Positions 32,682-41,114 are shown, counted from the first letter of the stretch. The stretch is 64,000 nt of DNA from Coriobacteriia bacterium (GCA_030652115.1 JAUSBK010000013.1:124001-188000), one strand, 5' to 3'. Made by a program: numbers and translations. The notes: a model not told the origin generated them from the letters alone.

Positions 32682-35300
32682 GTGACACGGTTCGTCCTCA
32701 GGCCCGCACAGGCCACCGCCGCCACTGCAGGCCCCAAAGCCGCGGTGCTCGCCCGGGCGCTTGCAGTCGGCCTGCCGGTGCCGCCCTTCGTGGTGGTCTC
32801 GGCCGACGCCTACCGCCAGCACGTCTCCCGCGCGGGCGTGCGCGCCGTCGACCCAGCCGCCACCCGCGCAGCGATCACCGGCACCGCGCTCGCCTTCGAC
32901 CTCGGCATGCAGCTCACAGCGGCGCTCCAGCGTCTCGAGCCGCCGCTTGCGGTGCGTTCGTCGGGCACCGCCGAGGACCTGCCGGGCCTCTCGTTCGCCG
33001 GGCAGTACGCGACCACGCTCGGCGTGGATGCCGAGGAACTCGACGCAGCCGTGCTCGCGTGCTGGGCGTCGGTGTGGGGCGATCGCGCGGTGGCGTACCG
33101 CGAGCACAACGGCGTCTCCCACGACCGCGCCGCCATGGCCGTGATCGTGCAGCGCATGGTCGAAGCCGACCTCGGCGGGGTGGCGTTCACCACCGACCCC
33201 GTGAGCGGCAAGCGCGATGTGGTCGTCGAGTCCTCGGCCGCCGGCGCCGAGGCGATCGTGAGCGGGCGAGTGGCGCCCGAGCGCGCGAGCTTCAAGCGCA
33301 AGGAGCTCAAGGGCGACCCGCCGGAGCCGCTCTCCCCCGCCAGTGTGCCGGCCGCGGTCGCACGCCTTGCGCTTGCTGCCGAAGAGCTGCTGGATGCGCC
33401 GGCCGACATCGAGTGGGCCTTCGACGGCGAGCAGCTGTGGCTCCTGCAGGCGCGGCCGATCACCGCGGTCGCAGGTCAGGACCGCAAGGACGCTCCGGCC
33501 GCTCCGGCGTACGACGCCCCGATCGCACCAACCACGACCGCGAAGTCGCCACCGCCAGCCGCCGCCCCGGCCGCGCCTTCGGCCACCCCCGCCGGCTACC
33601 GCCCCACCGCCTGGAGCAACGTCAACACCGGCGAGGTGCTCCCTGGCGTGGTGACGCCGATGACGTGGTCGGTCGTCGGCAAGGTGGCGACCGGACTCAT
33701 CGACGCGCTCTTCGGCAAGCTCGGCATCCGCGTGGACACCGACCGCCTCACCACGCTCATCGCAGGCCGCGCGTACTTCAACGCGTCGCTGATCGGCTCG
33801 GCGTTCGAGCAGATCCCGATGCGCGGCGACGCGGACATCACATCGGTCTTCGGCGGAAGCGATGCTCCGCCGGGCTTTACCGACCTCCCGCTCGCCCCCG
33901 AAGACACCGCGCACGTGAGCACGCTCAGGCTGGTCGCCGGCGTGCCGCTCGTGGCTGTCTACTTCCTCCGGCACTCGCCGCGCGCGGCCGCGCGCCTGTG
34001 TGCCCGCGTGCGCACGGAGGCAGCCGCGGCACTCAGCGGCATCGCCGCCGCCTCCAGCGAGGACGCGCTCGCCGCGCTCACCGATCGCGTGGTGCACTCA
34101 CTCGACACCATGGTGGACGCGATCGCGTTCTCCGGCGTGGCGATGGCGCTCCACGGTCAGTTCGTGGCGTCCGCGAAGAAGCACTTCGGCGAGGACGGCC
34201 CCGCGCTTGCGAACACACTTCTCGCGGGACAGGGCGGTGTGGCAAGCGCCGAGTCCGGGCTCGCGCTTGCGCGGCTGAGCAGGCTCGGTCGCGAAGACCG
34301 CGCGGTGGGCGAGGCACTCCGGTCGTCCGCGTCCTGGGCCGAGGTGCGCATGCGCCTGGAGGAAGCGGGCGAGGACGGCTACGCGTTCCACGAGGCGTGG
34401 GCCGCATTCCTCGCCGAGCACGGGCACCACGCGCGCGGGGAGCTCGAGTTCGGGTCGCCGCGATGGGCCGAATGTCCCGACGACGTGCTCGCGATGGTCG
34501 TCGGCCTGCTCGACATCCCTATGGTCGACGACATCATCTCGGCGCATGAGGCGCGGGGCCAGCGCGCCGCCGAGGAGCAGGCACGTGCACTGCGCACGCT
34601 CGGCCCGCTCGCCCGCGTGCGGTTCCGCTGGCTGCTCAAGCGCGCACGCGCGGGCGCGCGCATGCGCGAGAACCTCAAGAACGAGGGCGTGCGGATGCTC
34701 GCGGCCGGACGTCAGGCGCTCCTCGCGCTCGGCGCGTCGATGGCGGAGCGCGGCGTGTTTGCCGGGGCCGACGACATCCTGTTCCTCACCTGGGACGAGG
34801 TCGCGCCGGTGCGTGCCGGTACGCTCGAGGCCGCGCCGGTCGTGGCCGAGCGCCGAAACGAGTACGACGCCAATTGCGCGATCACGCCGCCTCCCGTGGT
34901 GATCGGGGAGTGGGACGGCGAGCCGCACACGCCCGACCTCGCAACGCCGTTCGAGCCCGACACGTTCACCGGCCTCGGCGTGGCTGCCGGCGTGGCGCGC
35001 GGACCGGCACGCGTGATCTGCTCGCTGCAGTCTGCCGAGCGCGTGCTGCCCGGCGAGGTCCTCGTGGCGCCCTTCACGGATCCGGGCTGGACGCCGTACT
35101 TCATCCCGGCCGCCGCGATCGTGGTGGATATGGGCGGGATGCTCAGTCACGGCAGCATCATCGCCCGCGAGTATGGCATCCCGGGCGTGGTGAACGTGGG
35201 CCCCGCGACGACGCTGATCAACACCGGCGACATCGTCGAAGTGGACGGCTCGCGCGGCGTGGTGACGGTGCTCGAGCGGGTGGAGAAGCCCGCCGGGTAA
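32682..35300 (+). CDS. PEP synthase-like / rifampicin phosphotransferase-like three-domain enzyme
   Basis: It starts at GTG 32682, preceded by GGAG, and has 872 residues, near the usual length of rifampicin phosphotransferases. The ATP-grasp part spans residues 1-270: PPLAVRSSGTAEDLPGLSFAGQYATTLGV and VEADLGGVAFTTDPVSGKRDVVVESSAAGAEAIVSG. An Ala/Pro-rich linker (about 275-305) follows, then a helical middle domain (305-770). The swivelling phosphohistidine domain (790-872) ends in MGGMLSHGSIIAREYGIPGVVNVG with H823 as the phosphate carrier. Such enzymes either phosphorylate rifamycins or act on unknown small molecules; the substrate pocket cannot be judged from sequence. The antibiotic link is family knowledge, not proven here. 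Confidence 0.8.
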   Translation: MTRFVLRPAQATAATAGPKAAVLARALAVGLPVPPFVVVSADAYRQHVSRAGVRAVDPAATRAAITGTALAFDLGMQLTAALQRLEPPLAVRSSGTAEDLPGLSFAGQYATTLGVDAEELDAAVLACWASVWGDRAVAYREHNGVSHDRAAMAVIVQRMVEADLGGVAFTTDPVSGKRDVVVESSAAGAEAIVSGRVAPERASFKRKELKGDPPEPLSPASVPAAVARLALAAEELLDAPADIEWAFDGEQLWLLQARPITAVAGQDRKDAPAAPAYDAPIAPTTTAKSPPPAAAPAAPSATPAGYRPTAWSNVNTGEVLPGVVTPMTWSVVGKVATGLIDALFGKLGIRVDTDRLTTLIAGRAYFNASLIGSAFEQIPMRGDADITSVFGGSDAPPGFTDLPLAPEDTAHVSTLRLVAGVPLVAVYFLRHSPRAAARLCARVRTEAAAALSGIAAASSEDALAALTDRVVHSLDTMVDAIAFSGVAMALHGQFVASAKKHFGEDGPALANTLLAGQGGVASAESGLALARLSRLGREDRAVGEALRSSASWAEVRMRLEEAGEDGYAFHEAWAAFLAEHGHHARGELEFGSPRWAECPDDVLAMVVGLLDIPMVDDIISAHEARGQRAAEEQARALRTLGPLARVRFRWLLKRARAGARMRENLKNEGVRMLAAGRQALLALGASMAERGVFAGADDILFLTWDEVAPVRAGTLEAAPVVAERRNEYDANCAITPPPVVIGEWDGEPHTPDLATPFEPDTFTGLGVAAGVARGPARVICSLQSAERVLPGEVLVAPFTDPGWTPYFIPAAAIVVDMGGMLSHGSIIAREYGIPGVVNVGPATTLINTGDIVEVDGSRGVVTVLERVEKPAG

Positions 35301-35374
35301 GGGGGCGCTGCGGGCCGCGACGGCCGCCGTAAGCCGCTGGAAGGTCAGCGAACGCCCGGGGCCGAGTGCTTGTG

Positions 35375-35445
35375 ACCGTTCGACCCCCGTGAAAACCGTT
35401 CAGACGTGCGAAACGACCGTTACGCCTCATTTGGTTACCGTTCGT
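35375..35445 (+). promoter_or_regulatory. Four ACCGTT direct repeats at 20-21 base spacing (LytTR-type boxes)
   Basis: ACCGTT begins at 35375, 35395, 35416 and 35437. Extended to nine bases the copies read ACCGTTCGA, ACCGTTCAG, ACCGTTACG and ACCGTTCGT. The known LytTR consensus is (T/A)(A/C)(C/A)GTTN(A/G)(T/G) in direct repeats with 12-13 base spacers. Copies two and four match fully; the other two miss one position. The period of two helical turns places all copies on one DNA face, ending 31 bases before the -35 of the RNA promoter. A LytTR response regulator is encoded at 54427-55152. Confidence 0.65.
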
Positions 35446-35475
35446 CACCAACCTCGACATTTCGCGATTTGCCCC

Positions 35476-35504
35476 TTGCGCGCCGATTCCGGGTGCCGTA
35501 AGGT
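35476..35504 (+). promoter_or_regulatory. Promoter of the structured RNA
   Basis: TTGCGC at 35476-35481 and TAAGGT at 35499-35504 are separated by 17 bases. Transcription would start near 35511, just where the base-paired RNA begins. The weak -35 fits activation from the direct repeats upstream. Confidence 0.5.
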
Positions 35505-35510
35505 GGGTCT

Positions 35511-35691
35511 TGTCCCGAGAGGTCGATCCGGGAGAACCGCCAAAGGCGACGTACCAGTAGCTGTCGGCGGGGTGTTCAGAGGAACGGGCTTCGCGCAAGC
35601 TGGCCGGTTTCACTGGGGCTCCAAAGGCGTGAAACGGGAAGTCGCGGAGTAACGGATCTCACAGGTGAGGTTTCTCGGGACACCTCTTTTT
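35511..35691 (+). ncRNA. Unassigned structured RNA candidate (about 180 nt)
   Basis: The ends pair in a perfect 9-bp helix: GTCCCGAGA at 35512-35520 with TCTCGGGAC at 35673-35681. Inside lie a 5-bp stem (35537-35541 with 35566-35570), GTTC-AGAG-GAAC (35574-35585), GCTT/AAGC (35588-35600), a 10-bp stem with one mismatch (35604-35613 with 35629-35638) and CTCAC/GTGAG (35658-35669). GCCAAAGGC or a close variant occurs twice. A T-run terminator follows. The 605-base gap has no credible gene; the ORF that crosses it at 35389-35652 shows no protein-like composition. It could be a regulatory sRNA or a riboswitch whose gene has been lost. I could not match it to a known class. Confidence 0.55.
35667..35691 (+). 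terminator. Intrinsic terminator of the structured RNA
   Basis: GAGGT (35667-35671) pairs with ACCTC (35682-35686), followed by TTTTT (35687-35691). Its ten-base loop contains the 3' strand of the closing helix of the RNA, and its 5' arm overlaps the CTCAC/GTGAG hairpin. The three structures therefore compete. Confidence 0.6.
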
Positions 35692-35714
35692 CCTCGGCCT
35701 GTTCCGGCCACTCT

Positions 35715-35774
35715 CCGTGTGCGTACGACGACGCCAAGGCCCGGGCGTACCGGGACCTCTTCGGCGAGTTGTAA
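35715..35774 (+). pseudogene. Possible C-terminal fragment of a lost gene
   Basis: The frame ending in TAA at 35772 reads AYDDAKARAYRDLFGEL, with codon use like a real protein, but no start or upstream frame supports a gene. It may be the 3' scrap of a gene deleted between the structured RNA and the AbrB/PIN pair. This is weak evidence from 17 codons. Confidence 0.3.
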
Positions 35775-35832
35775 CGCGTTCAACTCCAGGCGAGATGTCG
35801 TTGACCAGGCGTGCGTATGCTGTGGGTGTCTG

Positions 35833-35880
35833 TTGCTGTCGGCATGGACGCGTCTTACAATGGTGCGGAAACGTAAGACG
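35833..35880 (+). promoter_or_regulatory. Promoter and operator of the AbrB/PIN module
   Basis: TTGCTG (35833-35838) and TACAAT (35855-35860) are 16 bases apart. CGTCTTAC (35851-35858) and its inverted copy GTAAGACG (35873-35880) flank the transcription start. This is the expected place for autorepression by the AbrB-type antitoxin. Confidence 0.6.
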
Positions 35881-35905
35881 TAGTCGACCGCAAGCAGGTG
35901 ACCCG

Positions 35906-36175
35906 ATGAAGGTGCGCGTGTCGTCGAAGGGGCAGATCGTGCTGCCGGCTGAGATCCGGAAGAAGTACGGGATAGATGTGGGCTCCGAGCTCGCTATCGT
36001 AGAGTGGGCGGGTTCGCTCTACCTCGTGCTCATCGAGGAGGGCGACCCACTGGAGCAGCTGAGGGGCCTCGGCGCCGACGTGCCGGGCTTCTCCTCGGAG
36101 GAGTTTCTGGCCGATCGACGGCGGGAGCGCAATCGCGAGAACGAGGAGCTGGAGCAGTGGCGGCACTCGTCCTAG
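35906..36175 (+). CDS. AbrB/MazE-type antitoxin
   Basis: The ATG at 35906 gives 89 residues. MKVRVSSKGQIVLPAEIRKKYGIDVGSELAIVEWAGSLYLVLI is the swapped-hairpin AbrB (SpoVT-AbrB) domain. The charged tail FSSEEFLADRRRERNRENEELEQWRHSS would bind the toxin. It overlaps the PIN gene by 19 bases. Confidence 0.88.
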   Translation: MKVRVSSKGQIVLPAEIRKKYGIDVGSELAIVEWAGSLYLVLIEEGDPLEQLRGLGADVPGFSSEEFLADRRRERNRENEELEQWRHSS

Positions 36176-36573
36176 ATGCACAACCGCTCATCGCGGTCAT
36201 CGCCAACGAGGCGCTCGCGGAGGATGTTGCCGCGCGTTTGGAGTCCGCACTGGCCGCCGGCGACCGGCTCGTGATCTCCTCGGTCAACTGGTGTGAGGTG
36301 CTCTACACGACCCGGCGACTTCTGGGCTCGGCCGTCACGCGTCGGGCGATCGATTTGATGCGGCGTATGCCGATAGCGGTTATCGAGGCCGGAGAGGAGC
36401 ACGCCACGTATGCCGCCGAGATGAAGGCGCGCCACGGCCTTGGGCTCGGCGATGCGTTTGCGGCCGGGCTCGCGCTCGCCCTCGGCGCGCCGCTGCTTAC
36501 CGGCGATGCGGACTTTCTGCCGCTCGCCGTGCACGGTCTTGAGATCGACTGGGTAGGGAGCGAGGAGCGCTAG
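36157..36573 (+). CDS. vapC: PIN-domain toxin (VapC-like)
   Basis: The GTG at 36157 is preceded by GGAG, giving 138 residues. Key acidic residues are D in ALVLDAQPLIAV, E in VNWCEVLY, D in GLGLGDAFAAGLAL and D in LLTGDADF. It is the second PIN toxin of the window, here with an AbrB-type partner instead of RHH. Confidence 0.87.
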   Translation: MAALVLDAQPLIAVIANEALAEDVAARLESALAAGDRLVISSVNWCEVLYTTRRLLGSAVTRRAIDLMRRMPIAVIEAGEEHATYAAEMKARHGLGLGDAFAAGLALALGAPLLTGDADFLPLAVHGLEIDWVGSEER

Positions 36574-36594
36574 ATGGTGCCGCTCCCGCCCGCT

Positions 36595-37395
36595 CTATTC
36601 GGCCACCGGGTAATAGAAGCCGCTCATCCCTGGGATTCCCGGCGCGCTGCCGTACGAGGATCCCGCGTCGCCTGCGTGGAAGATCGACACGTTGGACAGG
36701 AGGGGCGAACCGGTGGACTGGAGGGCGAGTTGCAGAAGGCTCTGCTGCGTGACGTCGCCCGCCGGGATCCTGGTCCTGATCACCAGGTGAGCGCCCGAAC
36801 CGTAGAGGTCCTCGAAGGTGATCGACTCGATCGAGGAGTACCAGGTCTCATCCGGTCCGAGGGTGACCATCCCGCCGGGGCCGTAGACCATGTCGAGCCA
36901 GGCCTCGAACTCCGGGGCGTTGGTGGGTGCGGTGGGTAGGTTGAAGGCCTCGTTCATCGGCATGGGCCCGGTCGCGCTCGACGACACCAGACGCCAGACG
37001 GTGCCCTTCCCGTCGACCATGGCTACGTTCGCCGCTATCTCGATGTTCAGCGCGGGAAACACCTCCTGGATGCCCTGCTGCTTGGCGTTACTGGCTTCCC
37101 AGTCGGCGTCGTCGGCGCCCCACGCCACGTGGAGCACGAGCACTTCGGCGCCGAGGTAGGTCTCCATGGTGTAGTCGGTGATGTCCGGGTACCAGTCGGT
37201 GTCGGCGTAGTCCTCGGCGAGGACCGCCTTGAGTTCGTCGATGGTGGCGATCGCGTCAGAATCCGACGAGCTGCTGCCAGAGCTGCTGCTGCCGGAGTCA
37301 CTGCCGCTGCTCGAACCGCCGCCGCCTCCGGAGTCGCATCCCACGAGCCCGAGCGCGAGCACGAGAACAAGCAGGCACACCAGCAAACGCTTCAT
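36595..37395 (-). CDS. Lipoprotein of unknown function
   Basis: The ATG at 37395 is preceded by GAGGGGG, giving 266 residues. The signal MKRLLVCLLVLVLALGLVGC ends in a lipobox with Cys20. A Gly/Ser-rich spacer (DSGGGGGSSSGSDSGSSSSGSSSSDSD) then leads to a mixed alpha/beta domain (LKAVLAEDYADTDWYPDITDYTMETYLGAEVLVLHVAW). The spacer holds the domain away from the membrane. No family was recognised. Confidence 0.8.
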   Translation of the reverse strand: MKRLLVCLLVLVLALGLVGCDSGGGGGSSSGSDSGSSSSGSSSSDSDAIATIDELKAVLAEDYADTDWYPDITDYTMETYLGAEVLVLHVAWGADDADWEASNAKQQGIQEVFPALNIEIAANVAMVDGKGTVWRLVSSSATGPMPMNEAFNLPTAPTNAPEFEAWLDMVYGPGGMVTLGPDETWYSSIESITFEDLYGSGAHLVIRTRIPAGDVTQQSLLQLALQSTGSPLLSNVSIFHAGDAGSSYGSAPGIPGMSGFYYPVAE

Positions 37396-37511
37396 GAGGC
37401 CCCCTCGGTAGACGACAGCATCAGTATGCGTTGACAGGCCCACGCGCGCCACCGCGCGTCACCGTGTCAGAGGCTCGCGCTACGATGTGTCCAGGATGGA
37501 GATGATGCCGC

Positions 37512-38993
37512 ATGGCGAGGACGCTGTCGAAGTCGCGGTTTCAGAAGGGTCTGCAGTGCGAGAGGGCCTTGTGGCTTGCGGTGAACCGCCGCGATCTTGC
37601 TGCGCCGGTGAGCGAGACACAGCAGTGGGTGTTCGATCAGGGTAGCGAGGTGGGGCGTGTCGCGCAGCAGCTCTTCCCCGGCGGCGTTGAGGTCGCCGAC
37701 GATCACCTCCACCAGGCCGAGGCGCTCGAGACAACCGCGCATCTGCTCGAGGAGAAGGTCGCGGTCCTCTACGAGCCGGCGTTCAGCTTCGGCGGAGCGT
37801 TCGCGCGCGTGGATATCCTGGTCGCCGCGGGCGATGGAACGTGGGACCTCTACGAGGTGAAGTCGACCGTGTCGCTCAAGGACGTGCATATCACCGACGC
37901 CGCGGTGCAGGCGTTCACGGTCGAGGGGTCGGGCCTGGCGCTGCGTACGATCAACGTCGTGCACCTCGACTCCTCGTGCGAGTATCACGGCGGCGAGTAC
38001 GACGTGCATTCCCTCTTCACGATCGAAGACGTCACCGGTATGGCGCGCGAGTACATGCGCACGGTTCCCGCCGAGGTCGCACGGCTGCAAGAGATGCTCG
38101 ACGGCTCAGAGCCGGACGTGCGCGTGGGAATGCAGTGCTCGCATCCGTATCCATGCGAGTTCGAGGGGTACTGTCACGCGTTTTTCCCCGGCGAGCATCC
38201 GATCACGGCGCTTCCGCGGCTGCAGGAGCGGCAGCTCCACGACCTGCTCGACGCGGAGATCACCTGCATCCTCGACGTGCCGCTGGACTTCCCCGGGCTG
38301 TCGGCCGCGCAGCGTGAGACCATCGAAGCGGTGCAGGCGGGCGAGCCGCATGCCGATCCGGAGAAGCTTGCGCAGGCGCTCTCCACGCTCGACTGGCCGG
38401 TCTACCACCTGGATTTCGAGACCGTCATGCCCGCGCTTCCGCTGTGGCCCGGCACCAGGCCGTACCAGACGGTGCCGTTCCAGTACTCGGTGCACCTGCA
38501 ACGGCGTGACGGCATAGCCGAGCACCGCGAGTACCTGCACATGGGCACCGGCGATCCGCGTCGGCCGCTCGCCGAGCGCATGATCGCGGACCTCGGCAAG
38601 CGCGGCTCGATCGTGCACTACACCGCCTACGAGCGCACGCAGATCGAGCGTCTCGAGGCGGCGCTGCCGGACCTCGCGCCGGAACTCGCGAAGGTGCGGG
38701 CGCGCCTGTTCGATCTCGAACCGGTGATCCGGCGCAACACGCGCCACCCGGCTGCGGCAGGGCGCTCAAGCATCAAGTACGTGCTGCCCGCGTGGTGTCC
38801 CGATCTCTCGTACGCGGGGATGAACATCGCCGACGGCCAGACCGCGAGCGCGCGCTATCTGCGCATCCTGAAGGGGCTTGCAGACGACGGCGAGGCCGAG
38901 GCCACGATGCGCGACCTCACCGAGTACTGCGCGCTCGACACGCTCGCGATGGTCCGCCTGCTCGACGAGATGCTACGCCGGGCGGCCGGCTGA
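37512..38993 (+). CDS. DUF2779 protein: Cas4/RecB-like nuclease with RNase H-like C-terminus
   Basis: The protein has 493 residues. Residues 1-225 form a PD-(D/E)XK nuclease with D101 and E115-V-K117. C16 with C209, C215 and C221 gives the four-Cys Fe-S pattern of Cas4/AddB. The C-terminal domain shows DEDD-exonuclease motifs: YHLDFETVMPALP, SIVHYTAYERTQIERLE and YCALDTLAMVRLL. DUF2779 proteins are presumed DNA repair or defence nucleases. It is monocistronic, and no CRISPR array or cas gene is near. Confidence 0.85.
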   Translation: MARTLSKSRFQKGLQCERALWLAVNRRDLAAPVSETQQWVFDQGSEVGRVAQQLFPGGVEVADDHLHQAEALETTAHLLEEKVAVLYEPAFSFGGAFARVDILVAAGDGTWDLYEVKSTVSLKDVHITDAAVQAFTVEGSGLALRTINVVHLDSSCEYHGGEYDVHSLFTIEDVTGMAREYMRTVPAEVARLQEMLDGSEPDVRVGMQCSHPYPCEFEGYCHAFFPGEHPITALPRLQERQLHDLLDAEITCILDVPLDFPGLSAAQRETIEAVQAGEPHADPEKLAQALSTLDWPVYHLDFETVMPALPLWPGTRPYQTVPFQYSVHLQRRDGIAEHREYLHMGTGDPRRPLAERMIADLGKRGSIVHYTAYERTQIERLEAALPDLAPELAKVRARLFDLEPVIRRNTRHPAAAGRSSIKYVLPAWCPDLSYAGMNIADGQTASARYLRILKGLADDGEAEATMRDLTEYCALDTLAMVRLLDEMLRRAAG

Positions 38994-39028
38994 GAGCCGA
39001 CGCCCGTTCTGTTCGAGGCTCGGGGCTG

Positions 39029-39838
39029 CTAGTCCTGTGGGATCCCCATGATGATCACAACGCCCATGCCGCCGGTCTCGTCGTTCCACGACCACGTGGC
39101 GGGGTCCGAGTCGGTGACCGTGTAGGTCCCGGCTGGAATCTCGATGTTCGGCTCCACGTACCAGTAGGCGTTGGGCACGCCGCCCTGGCCGTCAGCGGCC
39201 TTCGACAGACTCCACGGGCCGTACTTCGTGCCGTCCTTGGCTACGAGCCCGATCTTCCCGCCGCCCGCCGACCCGGAGCCGTCGTTCCAGTGGTAGGTGA
39301 GCACCGAGGTGATGATCGTATCCTCCTCAAGCGTGAACACCGTGGGATTCGGCGGGTTGCCGGTGTTCACCGAGGCGTCGCTGTGCGTGCCGAAGACCTC
39401 CACCGCATCGCCGGTGTCCACCGACAGGGCGACGTCACCGCTCGCCTCGCCCTCGGAGTCTTCCTGCTTGAGGACTTCATCGTCGGACACGATCACGGTG
39501 GTCGAAGCAGAGCCGAGCTCCCCGTAGACCGTGACTACATACGTGCCGGGCATGGTGGCCGTGAAGACCCCTTTGCTCGTGACGGATGCGCCTTCCGGGG
39601 GGTCGATTCCCCAATCGACGTTGCGTACCTCCGCCCTCTCCCAGCGAGGATCACATGCGCAGCCGTGGTCGGTGTTGATCCGTGCGCTCGGTTCGAGATC
39701 CACGGAGACACCCACCTTGGTCTCGAACGTGTCGGACTTGAAGCGGTAGCTGTCGTCCTCCCCGCAGGCGAAAAGCGGGATGAGCAGCATCGCGGCCACG
39801 ATCGTCGTCGCAACAACACGGCCGAACGAGATACGCAT
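39029..39838 (-). CDS. Lipoprotein with Ig-like domain, unknown function
   Basis: The protein has 269 residues. The signal MRISFGRVVATTIVAAMLLIPLFAC ends in a lipobox. A bacterial Ig-like part (VDWGIDPPEGASVTSKGVFTATMPGTYVVTVYGELGSASTTVIV) is followed by a C-terminal beta domain (IITSVLTYHWNDGSGSAGGGKIGLVAKDGTKYGPW). Surface display is expected. No partner is evident. Confidence 0.78.
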   Translation of the reverse strand: MRISFGRVVATTIVAAMLLIPLFACGEDDSYRFKSDTFETKVGVSVDLEPSARINTDHGCACDPRWERAEVRNVDWGIDPPEGASVTSKGVFTATMPGTYVVTVYGELGSASTTVIVSDDEVLKQEDSEGEASGDVALSVDTGDAVEVFGTHSDASVNTGNPPNPTVFTLEEDTIITSVLTYHWNDGSGSAGGGKIGLVAKDGTKYGPWSLSKAADGQGGVPNAYWYVEPNIEIPAGTYTVTDSDPATWSWNDETGGMGVVIIMGIPQD

Positions 39839-39929
39839 GGCGACCCTCCCCAGTCGGCATCACCGCAAGTATGACCGGCCGCGCCCGCGTCTGCTACCGT
39901 GACAGGAGAGACGCATCCACCGCCCGAGC

Positions 39930-40412
39930 ATGGGGGAGTTTGTGAGCACGCTGAGAGAACCGTTCTGGCGTACCCATCTGCCTGCGATCGTCGTGGGGCT
40001 GGCCGACGTGTTCCTGATCGGTCTGGGCATGGGCGTGCCGATCCTCGCTATCCTGCTCGGCTTCGGCGCAGGCTGGTGGGTCGCGCGCAGGGCCGCGCCA
40101 CCGCTGGTGCCTGGCGCCGACGTGCTTAGGGTGCGCGTACGGGGGCTGCTCGGCCCGGCCGGCGCCCTTGCCGCACTGAGCTTCGTCGTAGTGCTGGCGG
40201 TGTGGGGGCCGTGGATCCCCTCGGCCTTCGATCCGGCGTTCGATGCGAAAGCGTGGGGAATCCCGCTCATCCTCTACACGTCCCAGGCTTCGATGATCGG
40301 CTGGCTCGCGCTCATGATCGTCATCTCACCGGTGCTGCAGTTCATGGCGGTCGTGACCGGAGGCGCGCTCGGCCTCGCCTGGCGGGCCCCTCGAACTGAC
40401 GGCTCCCGGTGA
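39930..40412 (+). CDS. Four-TM membrane protein coupled to a CheB-like domain
   Basis: The protein has 160 residues; a start at GTG 39942 is also possible. Hydrophobic segments are IVVGLADVFLIGLGMGVPILAILLGFGAGWWVA, GALAALSFVVVLAVWG and IGWLALMIVISPVLQFMAVVTGGALGLAW. The stop overlaps the next start (GTGA at 40409-40412), so translation is coupled to the CheB gene. The function is unknown. Confidence 0.7.
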   Translation: MGEFVSTLREPFWRTHLPAIVVGLADVFLIGLGMGVPILAILLGFGAGWWVARRAAPPLVPGADVLRVRVRGLLGPAGALAALSFVVVLAVWGPWIPSAFDPAFDAKAWGIPLILYTSQASMIGWLALMIVISPVLQFMAVVTGGALGLAWRAPRTDGSR

Positions 40413-41035
40413 CGTCGGCCGCGGCCACGACCGTCCCGCTCGGCGGGTTCCCCGCGGCGGCAGTCGTGATCGGTGCGTCCACGGGCGGCCCGCCTGTGGT
40501 GGAGCACATCCTGCGGGCGCTTCCTGCCGACTTTCCGGCGCCGGTGGCCATCTGCCAGCACATTTCGCCCGGTTTCGTGGAGCAGTGGGCCGAGCGTCTC
40601 GACCCGCTGTCTTGGCTGGACGTGAAGGAGGCCGAGAACGGCGAGGCGTTCGTCCGAGGTCACGTATACATCGCACCTGTGGGCATGCACCTGCGGTTCT
40701 GGCGGGACGGCACCGGCCCCCGGTGCCGTCTGGATGCGGACTCCACCGGCTCGGTGCACGTGCCGTGCGTCGATTTCATGTTCACCTCGGCGGCCGAGGT
40801 CTTCGGCAGTCGGACGCTCGGCGTGCTCCTCACCGGCCTCGGCGCTGACGGTGCGCAGGGGCTCAAGGACCTTCGTCAGCGCGGCGCGTACACGCTCATC
40901 GAGGACCCGGCGACCGCGGTCGCCTCGAGCATGCCCGAGTCGGCGCTCCGCCTGGGAGCGGTCGTCGAGACGGTGCGCACCGATGATCTGCCGCAGGTGA
41001 TCGTCCGGCGTGCGAACGGCGACTACGGCGGGTGA
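40409..41035 (+). CDS. Stand-alone CheB methylesterase domain
   Basis: The protein has 208 residues with no receiver domain. The catalytic triad motifs are AVVIGASTGGPPVVEHIL (Ser), AICQHISPGFVEQWAERL (His) and LGVLLTGLGADGAQGLKDLRQRGAYTLIEDPATAVASSMPESAL (Asp). CheB removes methyl groups from, or deamidates, chemoreceptors. No chemotaxis gene is present in the window, so it may act on another target or on receptors encoded elsewhere. Confidence 0.88.
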   Translation: MTSAAATTVPLGGFPAAAVVIGASTGGPPVVEHILRALPADFPAPVAICQHISPGFVEQWAERLDPLSWLDVKEAENGEAFVRGHVYIAPVGMHLRFWRDGTGPRCRLDADSTGSVHVPCVDFMFTSAAEVFGSRTLGVLLTGLGADGAQGLKDLRQRGAYTLIEDPATAVASSMPESALRLGAVVETVRTDDLPQVIVRRANGDYGG

Positions 41036-41114
41036 ACGCCGCACGTCCGTGCATGTGTTCTGACCTGCGGATATACTCTTCCCAGCACCGCGGCACACAC
41101 AGGAAGGCGCATCC

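Noticed and set aside
35389-35652. 87-codon frame inside the structured RNA region
   Set aside because: No Shine-Dalgarno, no recognisable family, and it crosses promoter and stem arms. The RNA reading explains the sequence better.
37512-38993. Cas4-like Fe-S nuclease as a sign of a CRISPR locus
   Set aside because: The DUF2779 architecture with an RNase H-like C-terminus is not Cas4 proper, and no array or other cas gene is in the window.
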